A stretch of DNA of 64,000 nt from Gemmatimonas sp. (GTDB lineage Bacteria; Gemmatimonadota; Gemmatimonadetes; Gemmatimonadales; Gemmatimonadaceae): NCBI GenBank assembly GCA_023910675.1, contig JAAVWC010000001.1:558001-622000 (forward strand), given 5' to 3'. The notes under the pieces were generated by a model. It searched no databases and was not told the DNA's origin. It worked only from the letters and a program-made list of their open reading frames with translations. The position numbers and the translations under genes were made by a program. Of the stretch, positions 7,405-16,300 are shown in pieces (the first letter of the stretch is position 1; every line of letters begins with the position of its first letter).

Positions 7405-10046
7405 ACGACGTGCTCGAACGCCTCACCACCGCCTTGTCCGACCGCTACCGCGTCGAGCGCGAACTCGGCGCCGGCGGCATGGCCACCGTGTATCTCGCGC
7501 ACGACCTCAAGCACGAGCGCGACGTGGCCATCAAGGTGCTGCACCCCGATCTCGGCGCGGCCTTGGGCGCCGAGCGGTTCCTGAGCGAAATCCGCACCAC
7601 GGCGCGGTTGCAGCATCCGCACATCCTGCCGCTGTTGGATTCCGGCGCGGCCGATGGGCTGCTGTACTACGTGATGCCGTACGTGCGCGGCGAGACGCTC
7701 CGCGCGCGCCTTGAGCGCGAGAAGCAGCTCCCCATCGCCGACGCGGTGCGCATCGCCCGCGAAGTCGCCGGCGCGCTCGACCACGCGCACAAGCAGGGTG
7801 TCATTCACCGCGACATCAAGCCGGAGAACATCCTGCTACAGGATGGCGCGGCCGTCGTCGCCGACTTCGGTATCGCCCTCGCCGTACAGCAGGCCGGCGG
7901 TCAGCGCATGACGCAAACGGGGCTCTCGCTCGGCACGCCGCAGTACATGAGTCCCGAGCAGGCGATGGGCGAGCGCGCCATCGATGCCCGCAGCGACATC
8001 TATGCGCTGGGGGCGGTCACGTACGAAATGCTGTGCGGCGAGCCGCCGTTCACCGGCGCCAGCGTGCAGGCGATTGTCGCGAAGGTCCTGAGCGAGCGCC
8101 CCGTACCGCTGCGCACGCTGCGAGACACCCTCTCGGTCGGCACCGACACAACGGTCTTGCAGGCGTTAGCCAAACTGCCGGCTGATCGGTTCAGCAGTGC
8201 GTCGGCGTATGCGGCGCAACTCACGGTCACCGATAGTCGGGAGTCGTCGCCGGACGTGGAGGCGCCACGGCGAATGCAACGGAATCGGGTGCTGCCGATT
8301 GCCATGTTGCTCTCGATGGCTACCGGACTGGCGATCGGTTGGACGCTGTACGCGCGCGGGCCGAGCAGCGCTGCAGCATCACCAGCCTCGATGGTGACGT
8401 CGTTGGTGCCTTTGGCCGGTGAAACGTGGTCCGATGCCAGTAATAGCATTGCTATCGGCCCCGATGCACGCGTCGCCGCGATTGTCGGCCGCACGGCGAA
8501 CTGGAACGGCCTGATCATCCGCGCGCTCGACTCGATCGGCAGTCGTTATCTGCCGAACACCGCTGGGGCACGATCGCCGTTCTGGTCACCCGATGGCGCG
8601 CATGTCGGCTTCTTTGCCGACCGCAAGCTCAAGACGGTCGATCTCAAGTCGGGGGCCGTGACGACTCTCTGCCCGTCACCCATCTCCGGAAACCGGGGCA
8701 CATGGGGGGCAAACGACGTCATTCTCTACGTGCCGGAGTTTGACGGGCGCGTCTTCCGCACGACCGGACGCGGCCAGAGCTGTTCGGCGCTTGGACTCCA
8801 GATGCGTGGGGATTCGGCATTGGGGGCCGAGGTCCGGTTTCTCGAAGATGGTGAACACTTCATCCTGACGAATTCGAATTTCGTGCAACTCGGGCGCGTT
8901 GGTGATTCGACGCTCACCCTTCTGCTCACCACGAGTCTCCGTCGCACCGTTCCCGCCACCGATGACTACCTGTTGTTCAGTCAACCGGGCGCAGACGTCA
9001 GCACCGTGTTCGCGCAGCGGGTCGACGTCAACACCCGGAAGATGGTGGGCGAGCCGGTGCCGGTCCTTCGAGATGTGCTCAACAACGCTGGCAGGTCGCC
9101 GATCTCGATAGCCAACGATGGCACAATGCTCGTGCAGGTCAAGCCGCGCCTGCTTGGATACGAAACGTCCAAACTCCGATTCGCACGCTTTTCGGGCGAT
9201 GGTCGAATCCGTGATACGCTGCCGGCAACCGGTACCTTCGGACTCTTTCGCGTGAGCGACAACGGCGCAATCACCCAAGGCGGATTTCGTGTGACGCGAT
9301 GGGATCCGCCTGTACGGGGGTGGACCGATCTGGTGCCGCCGAGCACGCCACCAAGCACCTCGCTGAATCCGGTGTGGGGACCGGGCGATTCGTTGTTCGC
9401 CGTCGGTCGCCCCGGATCCCCCGGGGACGCGGTCGTCATCGTGGATGTGCGTACTGGACGTATGCGGCCGGTGGCCGGGCTCCCCAATCGCGCGCGTCGG
9501 CTCGAACCCACGGACTGGACGCGGGACGGGCGTTACATTCTCGTGGAAGCGTCGGGTGGCAACGGCAATCCGCCGAGCGATGCGATGGTGGTGGATGTGA
9601 CCAGCGGAACGATCAGGAAACTGTTCGAGGACGACGCCGACGTGTTCGGTATGCGGGTCTCACCGAACGGGCGATACGTCGCCTACGCGGCAACCAAGGA
9701 AGGGGAGACCGATATCTTCGTACGACCGTTTCCCGGCCCTGGCGCATCGCTCCGCGTTACGAGTGGCGGTGGCGCGGGACCAGTGTGGCGCGGCAACAGC
9801 GAACTGCTGTTCATCGCGGGCCGTCGCGTCGATGCCATCGTGATCGCTGATGGTGGGAAGCTGGGTGCTCGACGGACCGTCATCACCGAGTCTTCGATTG
9901 ATGCCCTCAAGACGGTGGGCGACCTCGCACTGGATGTGGCTCCCAACGGGCAGGAACTCGTCGTCAGCATGAGCGGCGACGTGGCGTCGCCGTTACTCGT
10001 GGTCACGAATTGGCAGCGCCGATTGCCGGCTGGCGGTCGGCGGTGA
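7401..10046 (+). CDS. Receptor-type Ser/Thr protein kinase with C-terminal beta-propeller (kinase 1)
   Basis: An 881-residue transmembrane kinase. The catalytic domain spans about 15–275: glycine loop GAGGMATVY (23–31), Lys45 in VAIK, Glu63 in helix C, HRD at 136–138 with catalytic Asp138, DFG at 155–157, and the activation segment RMTQTGLSLGTPQYMSPE (169–186) with several Thr/Ser that could be autophosphorylated. A basic linker (RRMQRNR) precedes one membrane segment at about 297–318, placing the kinase in the cytoplasm. Residues ~330–875 form a predicted periplasmic TolB/PD40-type propeller with repeats such as FWSPDGAHVGFF. It overlaps the toxin gene upstream (ATGA) and the next kinase downstream (GTGA at 10043). 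The ligand and substrates are unknown. Confidence 0.92.
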   Translation: MNDVLERLTTALSDRYRVERELGAGGMATVYLAHDLKHERDVAIKVLHPDLGAALGAERFLSEIRTTARLQHPHILPLLDSGAADGLLYYVMPYVRGETLRARLEREKQLPIADAVRIAREVAGALDHAHKQGVIHRDIKPENILLQDGAAVVADFGIALAVQQAGGQRMTQTGLSLGTPQYMSPEQAMGERAIDARSDIYALGAVTYEMLCGEPPFTGASVQAIVAKVLSERPVPLRTLRDTLSVGTDTTVLQALAKLPADRFSSASAYAAQLTVTDSRESSPDVEAPRRMQRNRVLPIAMLLSMATGLAIGWTLYARGPSSAAASPASMVTSLVPLAGETWSDASNSIAIGPDARVAAIVGRTANWNGLIIRALDSIGSRYLPNTAGARSPFWSPDGAHVGFFADRKLKTVDLKSGAVTTLCPSPISGNRGTWGANDVILYVPEFDGRVFRTTGRGQSCSALGLQMRGDSALGAEVRFLEDGEHFILTNSNFVQLGRVGDSTLTLLLTTSLRRTVPATDDYLLFSQPGADVSTVFAQRVDVNTRKMVGEPVPVLRDVLNNAGRSPISIANDGTMLVQVKPRLLGYETSKLRFARFSGDGRIRDTLPATGTFGLFRVSDNGAITQGGFRVTRWDPPVRGWTDLVPPSTPPSTSLNPVWGPGDSLFAVGRPGSPGDAVVIVDVRTGRMRPVAGLPNRARRLEPTDWTRDGRYILVEASGGNGNPPSDAMVVDVTSGTIRKLFEDDADVFGMRVSPNGRYVAYAATKEGETDIFVRPFPGPGASLRVTSGGGAGPVWRGNSELLFIAGRRVDAIVIADGGKLGARRTVITESSIDALKTVGDLALDVAPNGQELVVSMSGDVASPLLVVTNWQRRLPAGGRR

Positions 10047-12766
10047 CCGCGACCGTCGGGGAACGCCTCGCCACCGCCCTGTCCGACCGCTACCGCGTGG
10101 AGCGCGAGCTCGGCGCCGGCGGCATGGCCACGGTCTACCTCGCGCACGACGTCAAGCACGAGCGCGAGGTCGCCATCAAGGTGCTGCACCCCGACCTCGG
10201 CGCCGCGCTCGGCGCCGAGCGGTTTCTCGCCGAGATCAAGACCACCGCCAAGCTGCAGCATCCGCACATCCTGCCGCTGCTGGATTCCGGCGCGGCCGAT
10301 GGGCTGCTGTACTACGTGATGCCGTACGTGAAGGGCGAAACACTGCGCGCGCGGCTGGAGCGCGAGAAGCAACTGCCGATTGCCGACGCCGTGCGCATCG
10401 CCCGCGAAGTGGCCGGCGCGCTCGACCACGCGCACAAGCAGGGCGTCATTCACCGCGACATCAAGCCGGAGAACATTCTGCTGCAGGACGGCGCGGCGGT
10501 GGTGGCCGACTTCGGCATTGCGCTCGCCGTGCAAAGCGCCGGCGGCCAGCGCATGACGCAAACCGGGCTGTCGCTCGGCACGCCGCAGTACATGAGCCCC
10601 GAGCAGGCGATGGGCGAGCGCGCCATCGATGCCCGCAGCGACATCTACGCACTCGGTGCGGTCACGTACGAAATGCTGTGCGGCGAGCCCCCCTTTGCCG
10701 GGGCGTCGGTGCAGTCCATCGTGGCCAAGGTGCTCACCGAAAAGCCGGTGCCGCCGCGAACGGTGCGCGACACGATTCCGCGGCATGTGGAGCAGGTGGT
10801 GCTGGAGGCGCTCGCCAAGCTGCCGGTCGATCGCCCCGAGAGCGCGCGGCAATTCGCCGACATGATCGGCGGCGCCACGCTGGTCGCCACCACCACCACG
10901 GGCGCCTCGCCAGCGCGCGTCGCGCCGACCACTGGGCATCGCCGCCGAGTCCCGATGGTGATCATGGCCGCCATCACCGGCCTGTGCCTCGTCGCCACGG
11001 CGTGGCTGTGGGGATCGCGCACCGATGCGGCCAGCACGGCGCCACGCGTCCGCCTGTCGATGGATGTGTCGCCCAACCCGCAGGAGCAGCTCAACGGCCG
11101 GCCCGTCATCGCGCCCGATGGACATGCCGTGGCCTTCGCCATGGCCGACACCGGTGGGCGCAGCACCCTGCGGGTGCGTCGTCTCGACTCGGCCGCCGTC
11201 ATCACGATCGAAGGCACCGAGGGCGCAGTCGGACCGCTCTGGTCTCCCGACAGTCGCTGGATTGCCTATTTCGTGGGACGCACGCTGTATCGCGTGAAGG
11301 ACTCCGGCGGACGACCGGAGCGCATTGCCGACGTCGGCGAGTTCCGCTTCAGCGGCGATTGGCTCACCGACGACCTCATCGTTGTCTCCGTGATCGGAAC
11401 GGAATCACTGCTGGCGGTTTCCGTTGGCGATCAGCGGGTACGCGAGTTCTACAGGGGGGAGTCCGACGTCGATATCGCCGACCGCATCTGGCATGTCGGA
11501 GACGGGCAGCGGGCCATCGTTCGGCTCTTCTCTCCGACCGACACCGTCGCCGCCTACCGGTACGATCTGGTGGATGCCACGCAGGTACCGGCCACGCGCA
11601 TCCGTCGGTTGCAGACGCTCACGCGCATGGCCGACGGCTTGTCGACCGGCTACATGCCGAGGAACGGGCGCTATGTCCTGCAGCGCGAAAACGACCTGTG
11701 GGTGAACGACTACGATCCGGCAACGATGGAGCTCACCGGTGAGCGCCGTCCCCTCGTGACAGGCGAGAACGTGTTGGGGTGGGATGCGAGTGCGCAGGGC
11801 GACCTCGTGTTCACCGCCAATCGCGCCGGCTCGGCCACCAGCATGCTGCTCCTCGACCGCAGCGGACAACAGGTGGGGCAAGTCGGCGCCACGCTCGATG
11901 GTATCAAGAGCGAGTACTACGGCCCGCGGTATTCCCCCGACGGTCGCTCCGTCGCCTACGAGTGGCACAATGGTCGCACCTCGGGCGATCTGTGGCGCAT
12001 GGATTTGTCGACCATGCGTCCCATTCGGCAAACACGGGACGAAGTCCATCACAATGCCTTCGTGGCGTGGACCGCGGATGGGCGCCAACTGGTGTTCGAG
12101 TCCACCAGAGATGGTGGTGATTTGTACGTGCGCGATGTGGACGGTGCCACCGACCGTCGTGTGCCGCTCAGCATGGAGGCGGGCTTCCCCTCCGACTGGA
12201 GTCCCGACGGGGGCACCATTCTCTTCGGCGAGCGTAGCAACGGCGGCGATGTGTATGCGACCACGCCGCGCGGCGACTCGTTGCGCAAGGTGCTGGGCAC
12301 CGATGCGTCGGAGATGCAGGCGGTCTTCTCCCCCGACGGCAAGTGGATTGCCTACGCATCCGACGAGCAGAATCGACGCTTCGAGATTTTCCTGCGTCGG
12401 TGGCCGGTCACCGATGAAAAGTGGGTGGTGAGCAACGGCGGTGGCGATTCCCCACGGTGGCGCGGAGATGGCAAGGAGCTGTTCTTCTTGCGCTACGACT
12501 CCGGCGGCAAGATGACCCGCATGATGGCCGTCGATGTCACGCTCACCGCCACGGCGCCGCAGATCGGCACGGAGCGCCTGCTCTTCCGGCGCCCTCTTCG
12601 CCCCTTGAGCGGCAACCTGCGCACCGGCCTCAATTACGACGTGCGGCGTGACGGGCAGCAGTTCGTGGTCATCATGACGGAAGGTGCCCTGCGCCCCACG
12701 CCCCCCACGCTCGACCTGTATCTCAATTGGCGGCCGGCCGTGTCGTCGAACGGATCGAATAAATGA
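10043..12766 (+). CDS. Receptor-type Ser/Thr protein kinase with C-terminal beta-propeller (kinase 2)
   Basis: A 907-residue kinase. I place the start at the GTG at 10043 because it overlaps the upstream stop (GTGA) and gives VTATVGERLATALSDRY, the same length of lead-in as its paralogues. Catalytic residues are Lys46, Asp139 and DFG 156–158. The membrane segment is at about 303–323 after a GHRRR stretch. The propeller has at least six PD40-like blades (LWSPDSRWIAYF, RYSPDGRSVAYE, VFSPDGKWIAYA, among others). The N-lobe DNA is close to kinase 1, but the sensor is unrelated in detail. It overlaps the next kinase by ATGA (12763–12766), so kinases 1–3 form one translationally coupled run behind the AbiEii-like pair. 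Confidence 0.92.
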   Translation: MTATVGERLATALSDRYRVERELGAGGMATVYLAHDVKHEREVAIKVLHPDLGAALGAERFLAEIKTTAKLQHPHILPLLDSGAADGLLYYVMPYVKGETLRARLEREKQLPIADAVRIAREVAGALDHAHKQGVIHRDIKPENILLQDGAAVVADFGIALAVQSAGGQRMTQTGLSLGTPQYMSPEQAMGERAIDARSDIYALGAVTYEMLCGEPPFAGASVQSIVAKVLTEKPVPPRTVRDTIPRHVEQVVLEALAKLPVDRPESARQFADMIGGATLVATTTTGASPARVAPTTGHRRRVPMVIMAAITGLCLVATAWLWGSRTDAASTAPRVRLSMDVSPNPQEQLNGRPVIAPDGHAVAFAMADTGGRSTLRVRRLDSAAVITIEGTEGAVGPLWSPDSRWIAYFVGRTLYRVKDSGGRPERIADVGEFRFSGDWLTDDLIVVSVIGTESLLAVSVGDQRVREFYRGESDVDIADRIWHVGDGQRAIVRLFSPTDTVAAYRYDLVDATQVPATRIRRLQTLTRMADGLSTGYMPRNGRYVLQRENDLWVNDYDPATMELTGERRPLVTGENVLGWDASAQGDLVFTANRAGSATSMLLLDRSGQQVGQVGATLDGIKSEYYGPRYSPDGRSVAYEWHNGRTSGDLWRMDLSTMRPIRQTRDEVHHNAFVAWTADGRQLVFESTRDGGDLYVRDVDGATDRRVPLSMEAGFPSDWSPDGGTILFGERSNGGDVYATTPRGDSLRKVLGTDASEMQAVFSPDGKWIAYASDEQNRRFEIFLRRWPVTDEKWVVSNGGGDSPRWRGDGKELFFLRYDSGGKMTRMMAVDVTLTATAPQIGTERLLFRRPLRPLSGNLRTGLNYDVRRDGQQFVVIMTEGALRPTPPTLDLYLNWRPAVSSNGSNK

Positions 12767-15414
12767 CGACCATCATCGAGCGCCTCGGTGCCGCCCTGTC
12801 CGACCGCTACCGCGTCACGCGTGAGCTCGGCGCCGGCGGGATGGCCACCGTCTACCTCGCGCACGACCTCAAGCACGACCGCGACGTGGCCATCAAGGTG
12901 CTGCACCCGGATCTCGGTGCGGCGTTAGGGGCCGAGCGCTTCCTGGCCGAGATCAAGGTCACCGCCAAGCTGCAGCACCCGCACATTCTGCCCCTGCTCG
13001 ACAGCGGTGCGGCCGACGGGCTGCTGTACTACGTGATGCCGTACATTGCCGGCGAGACGCTGCGGGCCCGCCTCGAGCGCGCCCGCCCGCTGCCGGTGCC
13101 CGAGGCGCTGCGCATTGTGCGCGAGGTGGCGGGGGCCCTCGAGTCCGCCCATCGCCAGGGCGTCGTGCACCGCGACATCAAGCCCGAGAACATCCTCCTC
13201 CACGAGGGGAGCGCGCTCGTGGCCGACTTCGGCATCGCCCTCGCCGTGCAGAGCGCCAGTGGCGCCCGCATGACCCAGACCGGGCTGTCGCTCGGCACGC
13301 CACAGTACATGAGCCCCGAGCAGGCCATGGGGGAGCGCGGGCTCGACGCGCGCAGCGACATCTACGCGCTGGGCGCGGTGACCTACGAAATGCTGGCCGG
13401 GGATCCGCCGTTCACCGGCAGCACCGTGCAGGCCATCGTGGCTCGGGTCCTGAGCGAACGGCCGACCGCGTTGCGCCTGCTGCGCGATACGGTACCGCCG
13501 GGCGTCGAGGAGGCCGTGGCGACGGCGCTGGCCAAACTGCCCGCCGATCGCTTCGACAGCGCGAAAGTCTTCGCCGATGCGCTCGCGACCCCGTCCGCCG
13601 CGGCGGCAACACCGGCCCTATCGGTGGCCATGTCAGCGGGCGCCTCCCGCCGCGCCACCGTGGCCACCCGCGCGTGGGCTGCGCTGGCCATGGCCCTCGC
13701 GGCGACGCTCGCGGTGGTGGCCTGGCGCGGCCGCGCCCCGGTTGCCGACAACGCGCCCCCGGTGCGCTTCGTGGTGAAGCCGCCTCCCGGCGGTCTCTTG
13801 CTCGACGGCCTCTTCGGTGCCTCCATTTCCGCCGACGGGCGCCGAATCGCCTTTCGCGCGCGCCAGGGGAATTCGCGCCGGGTCTTCGTGCAGGAGCTGG
13901 GGAGTCTCGAGGCGATCGGCCTCGCCGGCACCGAGGAGGCGCGCTACTTCGCTCTCGCCCCCGATGGGCGGTCGCTCGTGTTCCAGTCAGGCGTCGGCGG
14001 GTTGCGCCGTGTGGCCGTGGACGGTGGGGCGGTCACCGACGTGCCACTCCCACGCGCTGTGGAGCGGTTGCTCCCCAGCGGCGTGACCTGGTCGTCGCAG
14101 GCCATCGTGGCCTCCCTCGGCGTGGCCGGTGTCGTGGTGATCCCCACCGACGGATCGCCGGCGCGCGTCGCCCCGATCACGCGCGCCGGCACGGTCTGCC
14201 GCTGCGCGCAGCGCGCCGTGCTCTCCCCCGACGGTCGGCACCTCTTCATGGCCGGCCCCAATCTCTACGTCGTCCCGGTGGAAGGCGGCGAGCTCCGCGA
14301 CCTCGGCGTCCCTGGCGATGCCGTCGTGGCGGTCCGTGAGGACCTGGTGATCTACGTGTCAGCCGAGGGGGCGCTCATGGCGGCCCGGCTCGACGCGAAG
14401 CGGATGACGCTGTCCACCCCCGTGTCGCTAAGGGAGCGGGTCACGCCGGGCTCCCTTCCGGCCCTCTCGGCCAGCGGCACGCTGCTCATGTTCACCGGAT
14501 TGGCAACCACGCGCCTGGAGCTGGTGGACGACCGGGGACAGGGGACACCGGTGGCCGACCCCGGCAACGGCACCCTCGGGGCCATGTTCCCGCGCTTCTC
14601 CCCCGATGGCCGCCGCATTGCCTTGTCCGTCATGGACCGCCGCGTGGATGCGCTCACGTCAATCCCCAATACGATCACCGTGGTGGACGTCGCCGCCGGC
14701 ACGGCCACCCGGCTCACCAACGATCTGTTGGCGGATCGCCCGGAGTGGACGCCGGACGGCAAGCGGTTGATCTACCGGCGCATCGACTCAGGACGGGAGG
14801 AGCTCTGGTGGCAGCCCTTCGACCGAAGCCAGCCCGCGGAACGGCTCCAGCCCATGCGGGGCATCGACCGGATCGCCGAGGGCATGCTGTCACCGGACAG
14901 CCGCTGGCTGCTGTTCCGGACACTGAGCCTCAGCACCGGGCGTGACATCTGGTACCGCGCCCTTGCCGGCGACACGACGCCCAGGCCGTTCGAGGTCACG
15001 CCCTATGATGAGGCCATGCCGCGCTTCTCTCCGGATGGCCGCTGGGTAGCCTACACCTCGAACGACGGGGGCCGCACGGAGGTGTTTGTGCGCCCCTTCC
15101 CGGGGCCCGGCGGTCGCACGCAAATCTCCGCCGACGGGGGGACGGATCCCGTGTGGGCGCCGGACGGCCGTCGCCTCTTCTACCTCAACGGCACCGAGCT
15201 CACCGCCGCGACACTCGGCACCGAACAGGATCTGCGCGTGCTGTCGCGGGACAAGCTCTTTGCCGCCGACGTGACGGCCGGCGGCATTCACGCCAACTTC
15301 GACGTGGCCCGCGATGGCCGCCATTTCCTCATGCTCCGCTCCTCGGGGAGTGGGGTCGATCTCGCCGTCACCCTGAACTGGCTCGCCACCGCCGTGCAGG
15401 GAGTCGCCCGCTGA
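12763..15414 (+). CDS. Receptor-type Ser/Thr protein kinase with C-terminal beta-propeller (kinase 3)
   Basis: An 883-residue kinase, last of the coupled run that begins at 6326. The catalytic domain has Lys45, HRD 136–138 and DFG 155–157. It is the most diverged of this run: the segment after the hinge reads ARPLPVPEALRIVREVAGALESAHRQG instead of the common EKQLPIADAVRIAREVAGALDHAHKQG form (shown here in pieces only where they differ), and its codon choice is even richer in G and C. The membrane segment is at about 304–321. The sensor is a PD40-like propeller (FALAPDGRSLVF, RFSPDGRRIALS, RFSPDGRWVAYT, VWAPDGRRLFYL). Sensor specificity is unknown. Confidence 0.9.
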   Translation: MTTIIERLGAALSDRYRVTRELGAGGMATVYLAHDLKHDRDVAIKVLHPDLGAALGAERFLAEIKVTAKLQHPHILPLLDSGAADGLLYYVMPYIAGETLRARLERARPLPVPEALRIVREVAGALESAHRQGVVHRDIKPENILLHEGSALVADFGIALAVQSASGARMTQTGLSLGTPQYMSPEQAMGERGLDARSDIYALGAVTYEMLAGDPPFTGSTVQAIVARVLSERPTALRLLRDTVPPGVEEAVATALAKLPADRFDSAKVFADALATPSAAAATPALSVAMSAGASRRATVATRAWAALAMALAATLAVVAWRGRAPVADNAPPVRFVVKPPPGGLLLDGLFGASISADGRRIAFRARQGNSRRVFVQELGSLEAIGLAGTEEARYFALAPDGRSLVFQSGVGGLRRVAVDGGAVTDVPLPRAVERLLPSGVTWSSQAIVASLGVAGVVVIPTDGSPARVAPITRAGTVCRCAQRAVLSPDGRHLFMAGPNLYVVPVEGGELRDLGVPGDAVVAVREDLVIYVSAEGALMAARLDAKRMTLSTPVSLRERVTPGSLPALSASGTLLMFTGLATTRLELVDDRGQGTPVADPGNGTLGAMFPRFSPDGRRIALSVMDRRVDALTSIPNTITVVDVAAGTATRLTNDLLADRPEWTPDGKRLIYRRIDSGREELWWQPFDRSQPAERLQPMRGIDRIAEGMLSPDSRWLLFRTLSLSTGRDIWYRALAGDTTPRPFEVTPYDEAMPRFSPDGRWVAYTSNDGGRTEVFVRPFPGPGGRTQISADGGTDPVWAPDGRRLFYLNGTELTAATLGTEQDLRVLSRDKLFAADVTAGGIHANFDVARDGRHFLMLRSSGSGVDLAVTLNWLATAVQGVAR

Positions 15415-15415
15415 C

Positions 15416-15514
15416 ATGACCGCCGGCGACGGACTCGCCGCCAGGCTGCAGCATCCGCAGATTCTGCCGCCGCACATTCTGCCGCCGCTCGATTCCGGTA
15501 CAATTGACATTTAA
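15416..15514 (+). pseudogene. Kinase fragment with an internal duplication
   Basis: A 32-codon frame starting one base after the kinase stop. It contains LAARLQHPQILPPHILPPLDSG, a remnant of the AKLQHPHILPLLDSG helix C/beta-4 segment of the kinases, with the ILPP unit repeated. Flanking kinase sequence is missing. It runs into the promoter of the next TA module. Translation, if any, would be incidental. Confidence 0.65.
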
Positions 15515-15532
15515 GTGTCATATCTGTAGCAT
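15504..15532 (+). promoter_or_regulatory. Promoter/operator of the 15539 vapBC module
   Basis: TTGACA (15504–15509), a 17-bp spacer and TAGCAT (15527–15532) form a good sigma-70-type promoter ending 6 nt before the ATG at 15539, so the message is probably leaderless. TGACATTTAAGTGTCA, from 15505, is an imperfect palindrome (14 of 16) that covers the −35 and spacer, a plausible VapB operator. Confidence 0.65.
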
Positions 15533-15538
15533 CATGAC

Positions 15539-15784
15539 ATGCGCACCACCATCCGCCTCCAGGACCACCTGCTTCGTGAAGCCAAGGCCCAGGCGGCGCG
15601 TGCTGGCCGGTCACTGAACGAGTTCATCGAGGACGCCGTTTGGGCTGCCGTGCGGAGTGATGGCGCGCGCGAACCGGCGCCGTCCCCACTTCCCCTCTTT
15701 CGCGGCGGTCGCGGCTTGCGCCCCGGGGTGGATCTCGACAGCAACGCCGCGCTCCTCGAACTGATGGACGACGACCTCCGGTGA
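15539..15784 (+). CDS. VapB-type antitoxin (ribbon–helix–helix)
   Basis: An 81-residue protein. The first 40 residues (RTTIRLQDHLLREAKAQAA, then GRSLNEFIEDAV) form a ribbon–helix–helix DNA-binding domain, with a short beta strand followed by two helices. The C-terminal part (LPLFRGGRGLRPGVDLDS, then LLELMDDD) is the kind of extended tail that wraps the PIN toxin. It overlaps vapC by 4 bp (GTGA). It probably represses its own promoter through the palindrome just upstream. Confidence 0.85.
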   Translation: MRTTIRLQDHLLREAKAQAARAGRSLNEFIEDAVWAAVRSDGAREPAPSPLPLFRGGRGLRPGVDLDSNAALLELMDDDLR

Positions 15785-16212
15785 TTTCGCCGGACGTCAA
15801 CGTGCTGGTCTACGCCGCGCGGGACGACGCGCCGCGTCATGCGGATTTTCGGGCGTGGCTCGAGGCCGCACTCGCCGCGCCGGAACCCGTCGGCGTCTCC
15901 GAGCTCGTGCTGTCCGGGGTGATCCGCGTCCTGACCAACAGTCGCGTCTTCGATCCGCCCATGCCGTTGGCCGACGCGTTGGCCTACGCCGAGGCGATCC
16001 GGCAACATCCTCGCGTGGTGTCGCTCCGCCCGGGCGCACGTCACTGGGAACTGTTTGCCGAGCTCTGCCGCCGCGGCGCCGTCCGCGGCAACCTCGTGGC
16101 CGACGCGTATCACGCCGCGCTCGCGAGCGAATCCGGCGCCGAATGGGTCACCACGGATCGCGACTTCGCGCGATTTCCCGGATTGCGCTGGCGGCATCCG
16201 CTCGGCGAGTAG
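15781..16212 (+). CDS. VapC-type PIN-domain ribonuclease toxin
   Basis: A 143-residue PIN-domain protein starting GTG. Acidic active-site positions are visible: Asp5 (ISPDVNVLVYAA), Glu at about 41 (GVSELVLSGVIRV), Asp at about 107 (GNLVADAYHAAL) and Asp near 124 (VTTDRDFARFPGL). Proteins of this family cleave specific RNAs, often tRNA or rRNA, when freed from VapB. Length and motif order are those of the TA_VapC group with the DRDFxRFxGL ending. The start codon overlaps the antitoxin stop. No kinase overlap here; the next kinase begins 88 bp later. Confidence 0.88.
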   Translation: MISPDVNVLVYAARDDAPRHADFRAWLEAALAAPEPVGVSELVLSGVIRVLTNSRVFDPPMPLADALAYAEAIRQHPRVVSLRPGARHWELFAELCRRGAVRGNLVADAYHAALASESGAEWVTTDRDFARFPGLRWRHPLGE

Positions 16213-16235
16213 CGCTCGACGGCGGCCTCGACCGC

Positions 16236-16269
16236 ATTCAGTTTACGGGTGTGACGTACTTCACTGAAT
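16236..16269. promoter_or_regulatory. Inverted repeat upstream of kinase 4
   Basis: ATTCAGT (16236–16242) and ACTGAAT (16263–16269) form a perfect 7-bp inverted repeat, 32 bp before the GTG of the 16301 kinase. It may be an operator or a weak terminator of vapC. Nothing else is visible in the 88-bp gap. Confidence 0.3.
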
Positions 16270-16300
16270 CAGCATACCAAGCCGCGCGGGGCGTGCGCAC

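Noticed and set aside
9683-11125. A 480-codon minus-strand frame across the kinase 1–2 junction, with similar mirror frames in every kinase
   Set aside because: All copies are the complement of the conserved kinase sequence. Conservation comes from the kinase on the other strand.
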